A stretch of 64,000 nucleotides of DNA from Pyxicephalus adspersus (Eukaryota; Chordata; Amphibia; Anura; Pyxicephalidae): contig NC_092858.1 of NCBI RefSeq assembly GCF_032062135.1, forward strand, positions 163,157,882 through 163,221,881, written 5' to 3'. Position 1 is the stretch's first letter. Each line of letters begins with the position of its first letter. The translations under genes and the position numbers were made by a program. The notes beneath the pieces are model-generated. The model saw only the letters and a program-made list of their open reading frames with translations, made no database searches and had not been told where the DNA came from. Shown here one piece after another: positions 47,808 through 60,219 of the stretch.

Positions 47808-50800
47808 GTATGTAGCATCTGGCTGTCCTTGAGTGACCAGATGCTTCCATTGACTTGAATTGGGATATATTGCAATTGCAGTGAGCTGCAGCTGAACGTG
47901 CAGTTACATTGTTGTTGCTAAAGGAATACAAATGGTCCATAATCTGTTGTAGTACAATGAGCCACAACCACAAGACAAAGGGTTTGCCAGGCACTGAGGT
48001 TGCCTATAATAACATCAGGACTGCTCTTCCAGACAGGGCTGCATTGTGTGATAGAACTGTGTGATCATTTAGCAGGCAAAACCACTCACAAATATATATT
48101 TCATCTACATAGCTGTACTGGAGTTTAGTTTTAAAGGCCAACATACCAAAAGTTGTTTTCTTGGTTTAGGATAAAGAGCGAATACTTCTGTTAAAGCTGA
48201 ACTCCATCGTTACTTTACATCTTTCACAGTTGTACATGGCCTTCTTATTTAATAAAATAGCCTTTTCTAATTTCACTGTGCATTATAAACTGCGGCAAAT
48301 CACCCTCATTTCCTTGCTGGAGAATGTGCAGCATAATCTAGCTCCATTCCCCCAGCCTTACTGTCCAAGGCTCTGCTATCACTCATGTAGGCTCAGAATC
48401 AAACGTGGGCACTACCATAGTTTCCTGGTTTCAGAAGTCCGAACCCTTCCTACAAGCAATAATTAACCTTATTAATTATCTCATAGAAAACAGAGGGACC
48501 CAGTCACAATGTCTCTGGCCCAAAAGTTATGTCATTCAAACAGAAAATAATAATCATTTAAATCAGGATATTTATCAGGGTAAAAGGAGGAACAAAGTAA
48601 GGCAAATATATAATTTGCTGTGTTGAGGTTTCATCACACTTATGTATGTCCCTATGACTCTGGAAGAAAAAGAAAAGGTAGTATTGGGATAGGAAAATAC
48701 AAAAAGAAGAAATATCCCAAAAGAACTGCTCTGAACCTGTAGCAATTCAGCATCATTTCCTACCCCAAAGGTCCTGTTCCCTACTTTCCATCTCATGAGG
48801 ATACCCTACTAATATCAAAGGGAAGAGTTCCCAATAATGCACAAAAACAATTTTTTCTTCGCCAGTAATGATTTTGTTAACTCATTTTACAATCTGTTTT
48901 CATATTATTTTACCATCCTGCAGCCGAGTTTTCAATATTGGCTTGTAGGACTGCTCTAATCCAAAATACAACCCTAAACCTGAATCATTTAAGTGAAAGT
49001 AATATAAAAATGAGTTTGTCCTTTCTTACACTGGGAGCATTTAAACTAAAATATGTTACTGAGTGCATCTGGAAATCAAGGCAATATCTAATGCAAGCCA
49101 TTAGGTCTGGTCTAAATTACAGACTATTGGGACTTTGGGTTCTAACTAAAGCTTATGGCGTTCATCCAGCATCCATCCATCCATGCTAACAATCATTTTA
49201 GAGGACTCCACATACAATTTGAATAATAAGTATTCATTTTAGAAAAAAGTGCATTTTTATGAATTAAACTGCCTCAGCGCAGGTTTAGCCAAATGTTCAA
49301 TTTTTATTAGAAAAGTATCAGAACCTCTTATCAGTATATGGCAATCATTGATTAGATTTACATATTCAACTAACTTTGATGTTGTATTGTTTCATATCTG
49401 AGCTTTCTGCACCGGCCCTATTCACCAAAATCTTTTTTTTTGGATGATTGGTCGAGTGGAAGCATGGAACCCAGTCCCAGTCCGTTCTCCAGCTTCGTTT
49501 CTTATACTTCATAGTTTCTCTTCTTCTCTTTGAAGATTCCACTCATCACATCAGGCTTAGCATTTCCCCCTCTTTATGTATGTAGTACCCACTTTATTTC
49601 TCATTTTACCCATTCTCAAAGAGCTGATATTAGACATTGTTCCCTTCTTGCTTCTAAAACATAGCATCTGGATCTTCTCCTCGGCCCCTCACTGTGCATT
49701 GTGTTCCGTTGTATGCAATACTTTAATTCTAATCCAGTATATTTCTATACAATATCCAAACCCTATGTTTGGCTTTTCCATTTTTTAAGACCCTGTTCCA
49801 TGTTGGTAATTTAAATATTATAACAATTTATGTTAAAAAAAAAATGCTGTCAGGTTTTTAATGCTGCCCTACTAACTTTTTCTGTCGGTCACCAAGATAA
49901 AAAGTATTGGTAAGTCTTTTCTCAGTTGTCACTAAAAAAGGATTGGAGGAAAAATCAAGGTCAACTGTTCCAGTGACTACTGTCAAAAATTTCAATTTCC
50001 CCTATATCTTACTTCCTATTATGTGAAGGTAGTATAACCAATCAGAAACAGATTGCATAAAAATGGAACTGGCAATGTGGAACTCAATAGAAACAACTGC
50101 CACCAGGCAGGTTCATTTTTGCAAAATGCACAGATAAGGTGGCTTCTGCAATAAAACAAACATACCTGCCAGATTGCAATTTTAATTTTTTACGCTCACC
50201 TGTCCTCCCACCCTTTAGTGTGCTGGATCATCGGACATCTAGATTGGGCAAGCAGGGATGATGTAACTCCTGCACACAATTGTGGAATGAAGAGCTTGAG
50301 TTCTGCCTTAAGGGCTTACTTTATTTTATACTTATCCAGAACTAACTTGTTTTGGCTGAATGAACACATGAAATCCCAGGTCTTTAGTACGTCTATTACC
50401 CTTAGTACCCCAGAGCAAAAACAACTCATCTTCTAATATGCAATAAAAGGGTTCTCTTTGCTCCTGCATGTACTTTGCCATCAATGGCCGTGTTGCAGTA
50501 GAGTAAGTGGACATAGGCTAGTGAGAACATCTGAACAGTGAAAGATATAAACTGTAAATTAGTAGCTATACTATCACAAAACAGTTAAAAAAAATTGGCT
50601 GTTGAAATTGTTGAATTCAGCAGTTTCCTTTTGTAAAATTATAGCCTTTTTTTGATTAGACCGGAACGAGCAATCTACTCTATTTAGCTTCAGGATTGAA
50701 ACAGCACAATTATTTATTGATTTCTACCCAAAGCTACCAAATAAAGTTCTTTAATTCAGGACTAGCCCAGATGATTTAATCTGATCGGGTTCCAGGAACT

Positions 50801-51334
50801 CTTGAACGTCTTGGACAACACAGTAAACAAAGCAAAATAGATGGCTCCCCTTAGTGAAAGTGTGGCACTCCGGCCTGGCATTCTTCATTCTTACAGGAAA
50901 GGTAAAACAATGAAAGTGCATTAAAATTCAGGAGTGATGAGGGCTGCAAAGGAAAGTATGGAGAAAAGAATAGATTTATTTTAAAGCTAGAACTAGAACC
51001 GGCTTATTTATTATGGATGTATTGTGCAATTGGCAAGATTAATATTAATGTGTAGTTCCAACCCAAACACATTTTACACTTTACATAGAATAGAGAAAGT
51101 TTAGGTTGTGTTTACACTGCTGCCCTACAGTGACATGTTTAAATGTGTGTCATGCACTTTGGTAGTCTGTAATGCCATTTTATTTTATTAGAACCTCAAG
51201 GCAACTTTCTAAGAAGAGGTTGGCACAACTGTTGTCACCAGGATAGTAAATGTAAATAAATCTTCAAAACCTCAGAAATGGGAATTAGGGAACAATGAAG
51301 CGAAGATTGATCTGTGGCCATGAATGGGCTAAAC

Positions 51335-51358
51335 ATATATATATATATATATATATAT
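51335..51358. repeat. AT microsatellite
   Basis: About twelve AT units. Confidence 0.9.
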
Positions 51359-51594
51359 TGTATATAAATCTTTTTTGTGATGGCAGCATTAGAAAGGCAA
51401 AATAAGCCCAAAGTAGAACTCTAGTCAGAACCTAAAAGTACCCTGGAACCTCCCTCCCTTTAGTCTGTCCTTTGGTAATTTTTTATTATCTTGACTCTGT
51501 ACCAAGGTGTGGTAGGCACGGGTGGGAACACCGTACCCTCACTTTTTTCAGGAATGGGCACGCATGCCCACTCCTATTTTGCAAAGAATTTTAG

Positions 51595-51800
51595 TGATGG
51601 TCCATGGCTCTGACCGGTCTGCCCCCTGCGGCGTCAGGAGAAGAATCCCGCTGGGAGGGCACCGGCCTGAACCACGGATCATGTCTCCCGTATGGAATTG
51701 CAGACTCAGGGCGGTGGGCAGGTTGTCTCTCTGAATAGAACCCACCCACTCTTACATCGCAGGTTCAGACCTCGGGGTGGGGGGTGGGGGGGGGGTGTCA
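51595..51800. repeat. GC-rich hAT-family fragment and G-rich run
   Basis: GGTCTGCCCCCTGCGGCGTC and AACCCACCCACTCTTACATC resemble the fragment at 21171-21420. It ends in an interrupted G run at about 51774-51797. Confidence 0.65.
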
Positions 51801-52494
51801 TGTGCAGGGAAGACGAGCATTATTTTATTATTTCACAGCTCAACTCTAAAGGTTGTATTGCAATCTAGACCTATTCCAACAGATGAAACTGCAGGTAAAT
51901 TCTAAAATTAAAGAATGAAAAACAGTTATAGGGCACACTCTTTGCTATAGCCCAAGTTGTTAGAAGCAACAAATTAATTTTATTGTGGACTAGCTAACCC
52001 CTTAACGTAATGCTTAGTTCCTCTTTAAATCTTTTTTAAGCTAGCAGAGAAGTATCAGAGAAAATCTTTAACTAGGCTAAACATACACTAAATGAACATC
52101 TCAATGCATGGAGCCATTCTCAGTACAGCAAATAGATTTACTGAACACCTGGCTGGGATATTTTAAGGATTTCACCAAGATAAAAAAATAACACATTTCC
52201 AATTGGTTCAGCAGTTTCACAACGTGATATATAAAACCATCTATAAACTCACCTAATAATAATTTTGATTATTTAAAGCAAGTGAAATCTTGAAGTGTTA
52301 ATCTTGCCTTTAGAAACTTTATACTAAGTATAGAAGCAAGCATTCCAGTTTATGTTTGATGGGAAAGCCATAATAAGAATTTTAATTTCTTGAAATTATT
52401 TATACATCCACAGAGACATTTTCCGTCCATTGAAAACAAACAAGCAGACCTACCAGACTATGCAACTAAAGAAGAACTCGGGGACTATTTATCA

Positions 52495-53265
52495 TATATA
52501 CTTGAGTATAAACTAAGATTCTTCTTTTTTTCCTCAATCTTCTTGACTTATACTCAGATACACCACTAGATGATGCTGTGTCCTCATGCTGTCGGAAACA
52601 AGAGTCATGAGTTTGTTACCGTCACACTTATCTTTTCCTTGCTCCTGCACATGCAGGCAGTTCTGAGCCCAGGTGCACTTGTTCTTTCAGGTTTAATTAG
52701 TTTTGCCCTTCCGCTGGCCAATCAGGAAAAAGCCCCTTAATCATCCCTGGCTATCTAGCTGGCTCAAACACAGAACTCTGCATTTGTGCAACATGTTTCC
52801 ACTAGTTCAGAGCCCCCTAGCTCTGCTGAGCATTTCCTCACCACCTTTTTAATTCAGTGCTTTCTCTATCCAGCTCCTGTGTTAACCCCTTGTTGTCCAG
52901 TTTCCCAGTTGCCCAGTTTCCCTGCCTGTTCCCTTGTACTGTTCCAGTGTTCCTGTGTCTGCGGTCATCCCCCTATCTCCATTGTCAGCTGTGCTTCCTG
53001 TCACTTCCTGTGTTCCCCTATGTCTGCGGTGGCCCCCTTGTCACCAGTGTCTATTTCCTTGATCTTTGGTTCTTGACCCTGGGCTTATCCCTGACCTTTC
53101 TTGCTTGCTGCCTGCCTCGACCTCAGCCTATACCATCATTAGTTACACACTTAACATGGGGACAGGGAAGACATAATTAAGTGACCCATCATAACCAACT
53201 CAAAAATACCTAAAGTACTTTAATCTGTAAAAAGGGAGAAAAAAATAAACAGATTGGGTCTTTGT
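52495..53265. repeat. Interspersed repeat with ACTTGAGTATAAAC start, interrupted
   Basis: Left part shares GATGCTGTGTCCTCA-type sequence and right part shares CATCATAACCAACTCAAA and AAATAAACAGA with 61352-61640. Between about 52620 and 53165 is pyrimidine-rich sequence absent from the other copy, probably an insertion. Family unnamed. Confidence 0.65.
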
Positions 53266-53604
53266 AATTTTATTTTTTTTCCTTTTAAATAAATGTTTGG
53301 AAAAATCACACAAACACACAAATTTCATTTTCATTTCTATCGATTTTTGTTTTTAATGACAGATACATTTCCTGCAATTTTCAGGTAAAAATAATTACCA
53401 AATTTTCTATTTGGATCAGTGAGGCTGTAAAATGGTTGTGAGTCGGGGATATTCCCCTTTCTACTGTCACATTGGACTAGACAATGTGCACTGAGGGTAA
53501 AGGAGACAATTTTCATTCTAGAAGTAAAAAATGTTTTTATTGGCTGATGGTATTTTCATATTATTCATATGAACTATGGGGATATTGCAAGGAATACTTT
53601 TCAC

Positions 53605-53960
53605 ATCTAACTATTGCCTTGTCTATAAAAGACTCACAGACTACCTGAACACCAACTCTCTCCTTGTCCCGCTCCAGTCTGGCTTTTGAGCTTCCCATTC
53701 CACCGAAACAGAGCTTACTAAAGTGGCCAACGACCACATCAGAGCTGAAGCACTGGCAATTTTTCCCTCCTTCTCCTGATCTTTCCTCTGTTTTTGACTC
53801 TATTGATCAAGCCCTTCGAATCCAAATTATGAACTCCATCGGTATCAGTGACACTGCTCTCTCTTGGTTGGCTTCCTATCTGCTTGACCGCTTCTTTCGG
53901 GTTTCTTTCAATGGTAATTCTTCCTCCCCTGCTTCCTATTGGTATTCCCCAAGTATCTAA
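53605..53960 (+). mobile_element. L2-type LINE reverse transcriptase fragment
   Basis: Frames include SVFDSIDQALRIQIMNSIGI and SDTALSWLASYLLDRFFRVS, matching the L2 reverse transcriptase region between the SAFDTVDH and YLSDR motifs, preceded by a DYLNTNSLLVPLQSGF-like stretch. Broken by frame changes; a second L2 piece lies at 39860-40925. Confidence 0.82.
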
Positions 53961-54011
53961 GTATAAACTGCACCCTAAGTTTGTCTTCAATAGCTTCCAT
54001 TCATAGGAACT

Positions 54012-54236
54012 TATATTTTAAAGGTCTCCAAGGCTGGAGAGGATACACTGGAGAGGATATATCAATGAAGCTGCGTGATCCAGCAAACCTGGAATGGATC
54101 TAGTCCAGGATTCAAAACATTTGCTTGCAAATAGCAAATGACTTTAAAGAAATCAATTCCAGGTTTTCTGGATCACCCAGCTTCACTCATGAAAGTGTAT
54201 CCTCTCCACCCTTGGAGAGCTTTAATAAATCAGTTC
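54012..54236. repeat. Foldback MITE copy 6
   Basis: Near full-length copy with a small local duplication of GGAGAGGATA near the left end. Confidence 0.87.
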
Positions 54237-55334
54237 CATAGTTTTTGTTTAGTCCATTACTGAGTTCAACCTACAGTAAAGATGTACACCGCCTACACTT
54301 TGGCAAAGAAAAGCAAAAATTCTAAATAGGCACCAACACAACTTTCCCATCATCTTGTTTTTTTTTTTTTTTTAGAAACAAATCTTATTAAGTCATTTTT
54401 TAGACCCAGTGGAGAAACAAGACACTTAACTCAACAAATCGACCAAATTAACTTTTGTCTACCATTTATCAAAGCATTTTTTTAATTAATCCAACCTCCT
54501 AATTCTGCAGTTCCTAGTTTCAGCTTCCCTTGTTTTTCCTCTGTACAAGTAATTAACATTGATTCATGCCTTGCATTAATTGGTACCAATTTAGCATCGC
54601 ACCTGGTAAATAATCACCGCAACCTTTCTTGAGCGAAGATCTGAAATAAACATCAGATCATTTAGTAGGTCAGATGCCAGATTCTTGGATTGAGAGCAAT
54701 GTAGGACAAAGACTCTGCTGTATAAATATTATGGTTTATCATCTGTAAATTGGTCATACAGCCAGGGAGGGTGTAGTGGTCTGATTGTATTGGCAGGTAT
54801 ACCTCAGTCAGTGTTATTGAGTCCAATACCTGCTTAGACCAGTGCCTTAGAATGTTACTCCAATGTGCTTATATCCAAAAAGATAGAAAACATAATTTAT
54901 GTATTTTATGTATTTATATTGAATTTAGGTATTCATTAAAGAGACACCTTTGTTTGCATATGCACAGCAAAGTAAAAGTATCACTTGTAGCCAAACAGAA
55001 CCATTAAAGACCAATGGAACGTATCAAAAGAAAGAAACAACAAAATCTCACATTTCTTTTGTTTTAGATAGCAACCACATCCTGAGTGGATAAGGCTTCA
55101 CCATACAAAGATGTTGTAGAATGGAGTTCATGTTCTCTGTCACTAAGGGTAGTGTCTATGCAAAGGTCCAATGTGTCCTCTACTGAGTTAGAATTATAGG
55201 TGAAATTAAGGTGATATTAATAATGAGGGCTTCAAATATTTGTTCTTTTCAACTACCTTCTTTCTGATTCTTGTGTCAAATAGGCTTAATCTAACATTAA
55301 ATCCAACATAATGTGATTGTCATGTTAGCACTAT

Positions 55335-55675
55335 CATGGCATGTTACATAGTAGGGCTGATAAAAAACATCAAGTCCACCAAGTTCATCCACTAGGCAAG
55401 TAAAAATATCCCACGTAAAAACCCTATAGACATAGTTAATCCAGAGGAAGGCAAAAAAAACTGGCACAATTTGCTCCAACAGGGACAAAAAATCCTCCTG
55501 ATTCCATGAGACAATCGGATGTTCCCTGCATTAACAGTCTCTGTTGTCTTTACCTTAAAACATTTAATACCCAATTATATTCTTTTCTTCTAGCAAAGCA
55601 TCCAGCTTTTCTAAAAGCAATCTAAAGTACTTGCTAAAAACTACTTCCTGATCCCTTACCTTCCTAAATCCCTTC
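55335..55675 (-). mobile_element. LINE 3-prime fragment, copy 4
   Basis: Inverted relative to the copies at 18.0 and 28.2 kb: CTAGGCAAGTAAAAATATCC and GAGGAAGGCAAAAAAAACTG are complements of their 3-prime sequences. Confidence 0.8.
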
Positions 55676-56730
55676 CTTATATATATATATATATATAAAA
55701 AAATGAATAATATACTGAACAATATCATTACTGGATTTTGACTTCATATAGCAAAAGAATTTAACACTTTTGCTATACTTTCCAAATTGTAAAACATTTT
55801 ACAATGTATTTTTTGATGATGATACCCTGCAAGCAGATGTCATGTCATGTGATCACAGGACTGATAATTACAATGCCTGCAATCTTTCACATTTAATGCA
55901 CACATTGTGCACTTTAATTGCAGTATTATTCGTCTGTAAACTCTGTTAAGTGATTTTAATTGTTTCTCTAGAGTATGCATGGATACAGCTTTGCTACAGT
56001 GGAACTAGATCCCCTTTGGGTTGAAAGAAAATAACATATTTCTAATTATTCTGAGATGTTTTCATGTACAAATAAATGCTAGTAGAACTGTTTGTAACAT
56101 CTAACCACGTCAGAATCATTATTTGCATTATAATGATACAATATGTTGAGATGAGTGATAATTACATTTGTTTTAGTGCACACCTGTCGATGTTTCAGAT
56201 GGGGGGTGATGAATGGAGAAAAGCATGGAGGAATAATACATACAATACAATATAGATACTATGGAGCTGATTTACTAAAATAACATAGGCTGTTCACTTA
56301 GCAAAGTGAATTATGTCCCCACAAAGGATACAAATGTGTTCCACTGACTTCAACAATCTAATCATATTCAATTCCTTAGGTAAAGCAACTTCTAAATCTG
56401 CATCTGTTTTTAATCCACTTTATTCACATCTAATTTGAGTATCATATATTTATTATAGCCATATTCAGCAGAACCAACAGTTTGGGCCTACGTAGATCTA
56501 TAGCCAATAGCCAGAAAATTAGGAAGAAGGCCGCAATTGGCTAAGACAGGAGGTGGTGTCGTACCTTGGAACACTCTGCCTGCAATTTTACAGCCTCAAG
56601 GTATTAAGGGCTGCAGAATAAAAAGGTTTTTGCCTATCTAATATTAATCTGAGCCCTAAAACGGGTTGTACTTTGGGTTTATTCACCTCTATGTATTGAG
56701 GTATACAATGCACAATACCCACAACACAAT

Positions 56731-56850
56731 GGGCCTGATTTATTAAAGTTCTCCAAGACTGGAGAAGAGCGACTATCATTGGGGAACCTGATTGATCCAG
56801 CAAATCTGGAATGAATTTCATAAAATCATTTCCAAATTTTTTAAATCAAA
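56731..56850. repeat. Foldback MITE copy 7, left half
   Basis: GGGCCTGATTTATTAAAGTT through GATCCAGCAAATCTGGAATG. The matching right half is at 57664-57784, with unrelated sequence between. Confidence 0.8.
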
Positions 56851-57069
56851 TCAGATCTCACCTGAGCTCTAACTGAACCTAGCCAAATCCCATCAACATT
56901 TAAACCACAAAAAAGTTCAATAACCAGATATTGTGACTTTTAAGGCCAAATAATGTATATTTCAATCAGATTCATAAACCATAAAAGCTTATTTTATTAT
57001 ATTCATATTGTTAAAACATATTTAAACACCTAAATATGACAAGAAAGTAAAAACACTATACACCAGTAT

Positions 57070-57656
57070 ATATCTCCTTTGAGGGCAACCCTTTTAAATG
57101 TCCCAAATTTCAACACGTTTCACAGACACTTAGTCCGCTTCCTCAGGCAAGGGAGAAATGAATATCCCAGGTTCAGCTTGCCGACTAAGAATCTCCCTCA
57201 TAAAGCATGATAATAAGGACGTGGGCAGTGCAGCAGGAACCGATAGCAAACAAAATACAAAAATCTTATCCATCCTGGATGAGTCTCCTCTCAAGGGTGG
57301 ATAAGTTTTGTTTTTTTTACTGGATAAACCAGTGGAAATGATGAATAATTAGCCTTGTGTGTAGCAAGCTTGAAGCAATTTGAAGCTCCCTCTTGGAGTA
57401 TGCTCTCTGTTTTTGTTGCTGCACTGCCCACGTCCTAATTACCATGCTTTATGAGCGAGATATTCATATCTCCTTTTCCTGAGATATGAATATCTCAGGA
57501 AAAGGAGATACTGCATGCACTTGACTGTGATGATTGAATATTTCATAGCGAATTTAAGGATGTATTAGTTCCTTGAACTGTGACTGACTAAGTTTCTGAG
57601 AAATGCGTTGAGATTTGGGACACCACAAAGGGTTGCCCCCAAAAGAGATTTACACA
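57070..57656. repeat. Inverted-repeat element with AACACGTTTCAC core
   Basis: The left arm (GGGCAACCC near 57083, CATAAAGCATGATAATAAGG near 57200) recurs inverted (CTAATTACCATGCTTTATGA near 57435 and AAGGGTTGCCCCC near 57628). The core ACACGTTTCACAGACACTTA resembles those at 2.05 and 23.5 kb. It sits between the two halves of a foldback MITE and is itself interrupted by the patchwork at 57467-57587. Confidence 0.8.
57467..57587. other. Patchwork insertion: perfect palindrome plus three locally copied pieces
   Basis: 57467-57487 and 57490-57510 are perfect 21-base reverse complements around GA. 57509-57549 is identical to 59265-59305 (41 bases), 57549-57562 to 58074-58087 (14 bases) and 57562-57587 to 58041-58066 (26 bases). 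Adjacent pieces overlap by one or two bases. Confidence 0.85.
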
Positions 57657-57663
57657 AGTTATT

Positions 57664-57784
57664 TCCTATTATTTGGCAAATGTTTTCAATCCTTGACCAA
57701 ATCCATTGCAGGTTTACTGGATCACTCAGGGTTACCTATGATAGTTTATCTTCTCTAGTCTTGCAGAGCTTCAAAAATCTATCC
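57664..57784. repeat. Foldback MITE copy 7, right half
   Basis: GCAGGTTTACTGGATCACTC through CAGAGCTTCAAAAATC, completing the left half at 56731-56850. Confidence 0.8.
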
Positions 57785-57999
57785 CAATGACTATGCTGCG
57801 CATTAACTGCACTGACTGAACACCGCAGGGTGGCTTGATATCAGTATGACTTTATCTTTTAATTCTGGCACCTGATATTGCAATATGTGCTGAATAAGGA
57901 ACAGTCAATGGGAAAAGCATTGCTTTTAGCTGACACTGCACAAGCCAAGACTGACTCTATGCAATAGTCCAAAAACCTCATAGCTGCTACTCACTAAAG

Positions 58000-58320
58000 C
58001 AGCTGTTCTCAACCAGGGTTCCATTAATCGTCAGGAGTTTGTATTAGTTCCTTGAACTGTGACTGATTGACCTCGAATTTAAGGATGCCTGCATAGTTCG
58101 GAGGCTAACACCACTTGGTAAAGGCGGCTGCAAATCTCTATCAACATTTTAGGTGTCTATAAAAGTGGTAATCTAACTACCACTGTATGGAACATTCTAT
58201 CCACTGGCCACCAAATTAAGATGCTTTTTCCCATTTACCCCCTAAAAAAGTAGGGTTTCCTCCAGATCTGAAAATGTATTTTAAGAGTTCCTCAGAGGAT
58301 AAAAAGATTGAGAAAGTCTG
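58000..58320. mobile_element. hAT-type non-autonomous element, 321 bp, perfect target duplication
   Basis: Left end CAGCTGTTCTCAACCAGGG, right end AGATTGAGAAAGTCTG. Both flanks are CACTAAAG (57992-57999 and 58321-58328). Same family as 22679-24225 and 45667-45845. Confidence 0.92.
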
Positions 58321-58474
58321 CACTAAAGCAATGCAATTAGCTGAGCTTTCAAAGCCATACATAGTAAACTATATAAATCTGATTCTTTAATAAAATATTT
58401 AGTGGAGTGCAAATGTGACAACAGCACACAAAATTGACCCTATAACAAGGTTTTGTTTGAAGGAAACATACAAA

Positions 58475-59003
58475 ATACACTGTATGTCCACAAACATCTA
58501 AACTCGTGAACATCACGTCACCATACATTCAAAGGTGTGTGCACAGCACTCCAAATAATTACATTCATATACTTTCAGTAAAGTGTGACGATAATGTTAC
58601 AGCTTGCAAAGTCTTTATAGCCAACTGTCTGCTCCCAACCTTTCTGTTCCAACATGATTGTACCCTATGTATAAAACCAGTACCCTAAAGATGCTTTTTA
58701 ATGATTTTGGTGTTGAAGAACATGAATGGCCCCCACAGTGCAATATCTTCCCTTTAGGATGAGTTAAAATGCTGAGTGTGAGCCGGGTCTTCCTGTCCAA
58801 AAGGAGTTCTTGACCTTACAAATGCTTTAGTGGCTGAGTGGGAACAAACTCCCACAAATATACTCCAAAATCTTGAGAAAAGCTCCAAAATCAGGAGGCT
58901 GTAATAAATTCAAAAGGAGGTCATCACCCTTTTGGTTTTAGAATAAAATCCCCAACACGTTCAGAAGTGTGATCAGTTTCCATGAACTCTTAGCCCTATA
59001 GCG
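58475..59003 (+). pseudogene. Tc1/mariner relic, internally deleted
   Basis: Left end ATACACTGTATGTCCACAAA and right end GAACTCTTAGCCCTATAGCG are degenerate Tc1-type termini. Inside, TTCCAACATGATTGTACC and TTTAGTGGCTGAGTGGGAAC match parts of Tc1 transposase coding sequence; the sequence between is broken. No functional frame. Confidence 0.75.
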
Positions 59004-59264
59004 TAATTGAATCCATAGAATATAGACATTGAACAATTATGGAATAGATTGATGCAGCTGAGTTTTTTTTATACCTCATATCTCATTATTAAAATGAAGT
59101 CCTGCGAGGATCTGCCAATTGTAACTGATTCTAGAGCACACTACATTGTCAATTACACATGCAAATATCTCACAGATTAGTAACAGAACTGGGACTTCTT
59201 TCATACAGAGATTAAATTCAATCAGCCTAAGAGGAATGAAGATTTGCTTTAATATGTAATGAAT

Positions 59265-59305
59265 TACTGCATGCACTTGACTGTGATGATTGAATATTTC
59301 ATAGC
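59265..59305. repeat. 41-base match to the patchwork at 57.5 kb
   Basis: Identical to 57509-57549 in the same orientation. Here it lies in otherwise unique-looking sequence, so this is the likely source copy. Confidence 0.9.
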
Positions 59306-59909
59306 ATAAAAAGATTCCCAAGAGACCATCTTTAAAAATCCAGAAAGTAATGGGAATTGTCTTGCAGTGGGGTAAAGGAATATTAAATATCATAAAGTAC
59401 ACTCAGAAAATTATCGATTTAAAACTCATAGTAATAAAAAGTGACTTTTACACAACTACTGTGGAGTTTGGTATCGTATATAATAAATAAAACCTCTGGA
59501 CTGGTAATTAAATACATGCATGCAGTAGGCTCCAACTCCCTTTCACTCCTCATGGGTCACATGTCTCTTTTGGTTAGAGGTAGAGGTATACAATCAGTAC
59601 AAATGCTCATAGCATTCCTGGCATCTGGAGTTTTCCTACAATAATGCTACTGGGATGTGGATAGTCCCTTTCCATCCTACTATACAATGCAGGATTGGTG
59701 AGTGTCCATGTGACTGGTTAAGCAGTAAAGAGAACAGGATTTAAGGGGCCAGTCACATAGAGAGAAGCAAGTCTGATGAAGCAAAGGCTTGGCCAAATGG
59801 GCAATAGATCCATGCAGTGCATGGAAGGGCCACACATAGCATTCAATAGATATATTGCTGCATAAAGCTGCCAAAGACACTATACAGGCAACTGGAGAAG
59901 GTCAGAGAC

Positions 59910-59979
59910 TAGGTTTGCTGGATCACCCATGATAGTCTATCTTCTTCAGTCCTGAAGACCTTTAATAAATCAGACCCAT
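59910..59979. repeat. Foldback MITE fragment, right half
   Basis: TAGGTTTGCTGGATCACCCA through TTTAATAAATCAGACCC. Confidence 0.8.
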
Positions 59980-60107
59980 TGGGTCTAGCATTCCTTTCAT
60001 TTAGTTTGGACTGGTAGACAAATTTTTGAGTAATGTGTAGATAATGGGGATGATTTATTAAAGGAATTTAGGATGATCACCTACCAAGTTGAATATTTAT
60101 ATTGTGC

Positions 60108-60219
60108 CTGATTATTACAGCTCCCAAAGATTTGAGAAGATCACCCAGGTTGTCCCATGTTAGTCTTTCTTCTCCCATCTAAGAATGACTTAGAACGTAC
60201 ATAATAAATCAGACTCATT
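60108..60219. repeat. Degenerate foldback MITE remnant
   Basis: GCCTGATTATTACAGCTCCC at the left and AATAAATCAGACTC at the right, with the centre largely deleted. Confidence 0.6.

Noticed and set aside
52620..53165. Possible solo LTR interrupting the 52.5-kb repeat
   Set aside because: GTTAC occurs on both sides, but TG...CA ends are not evident and the borders are uncertain.
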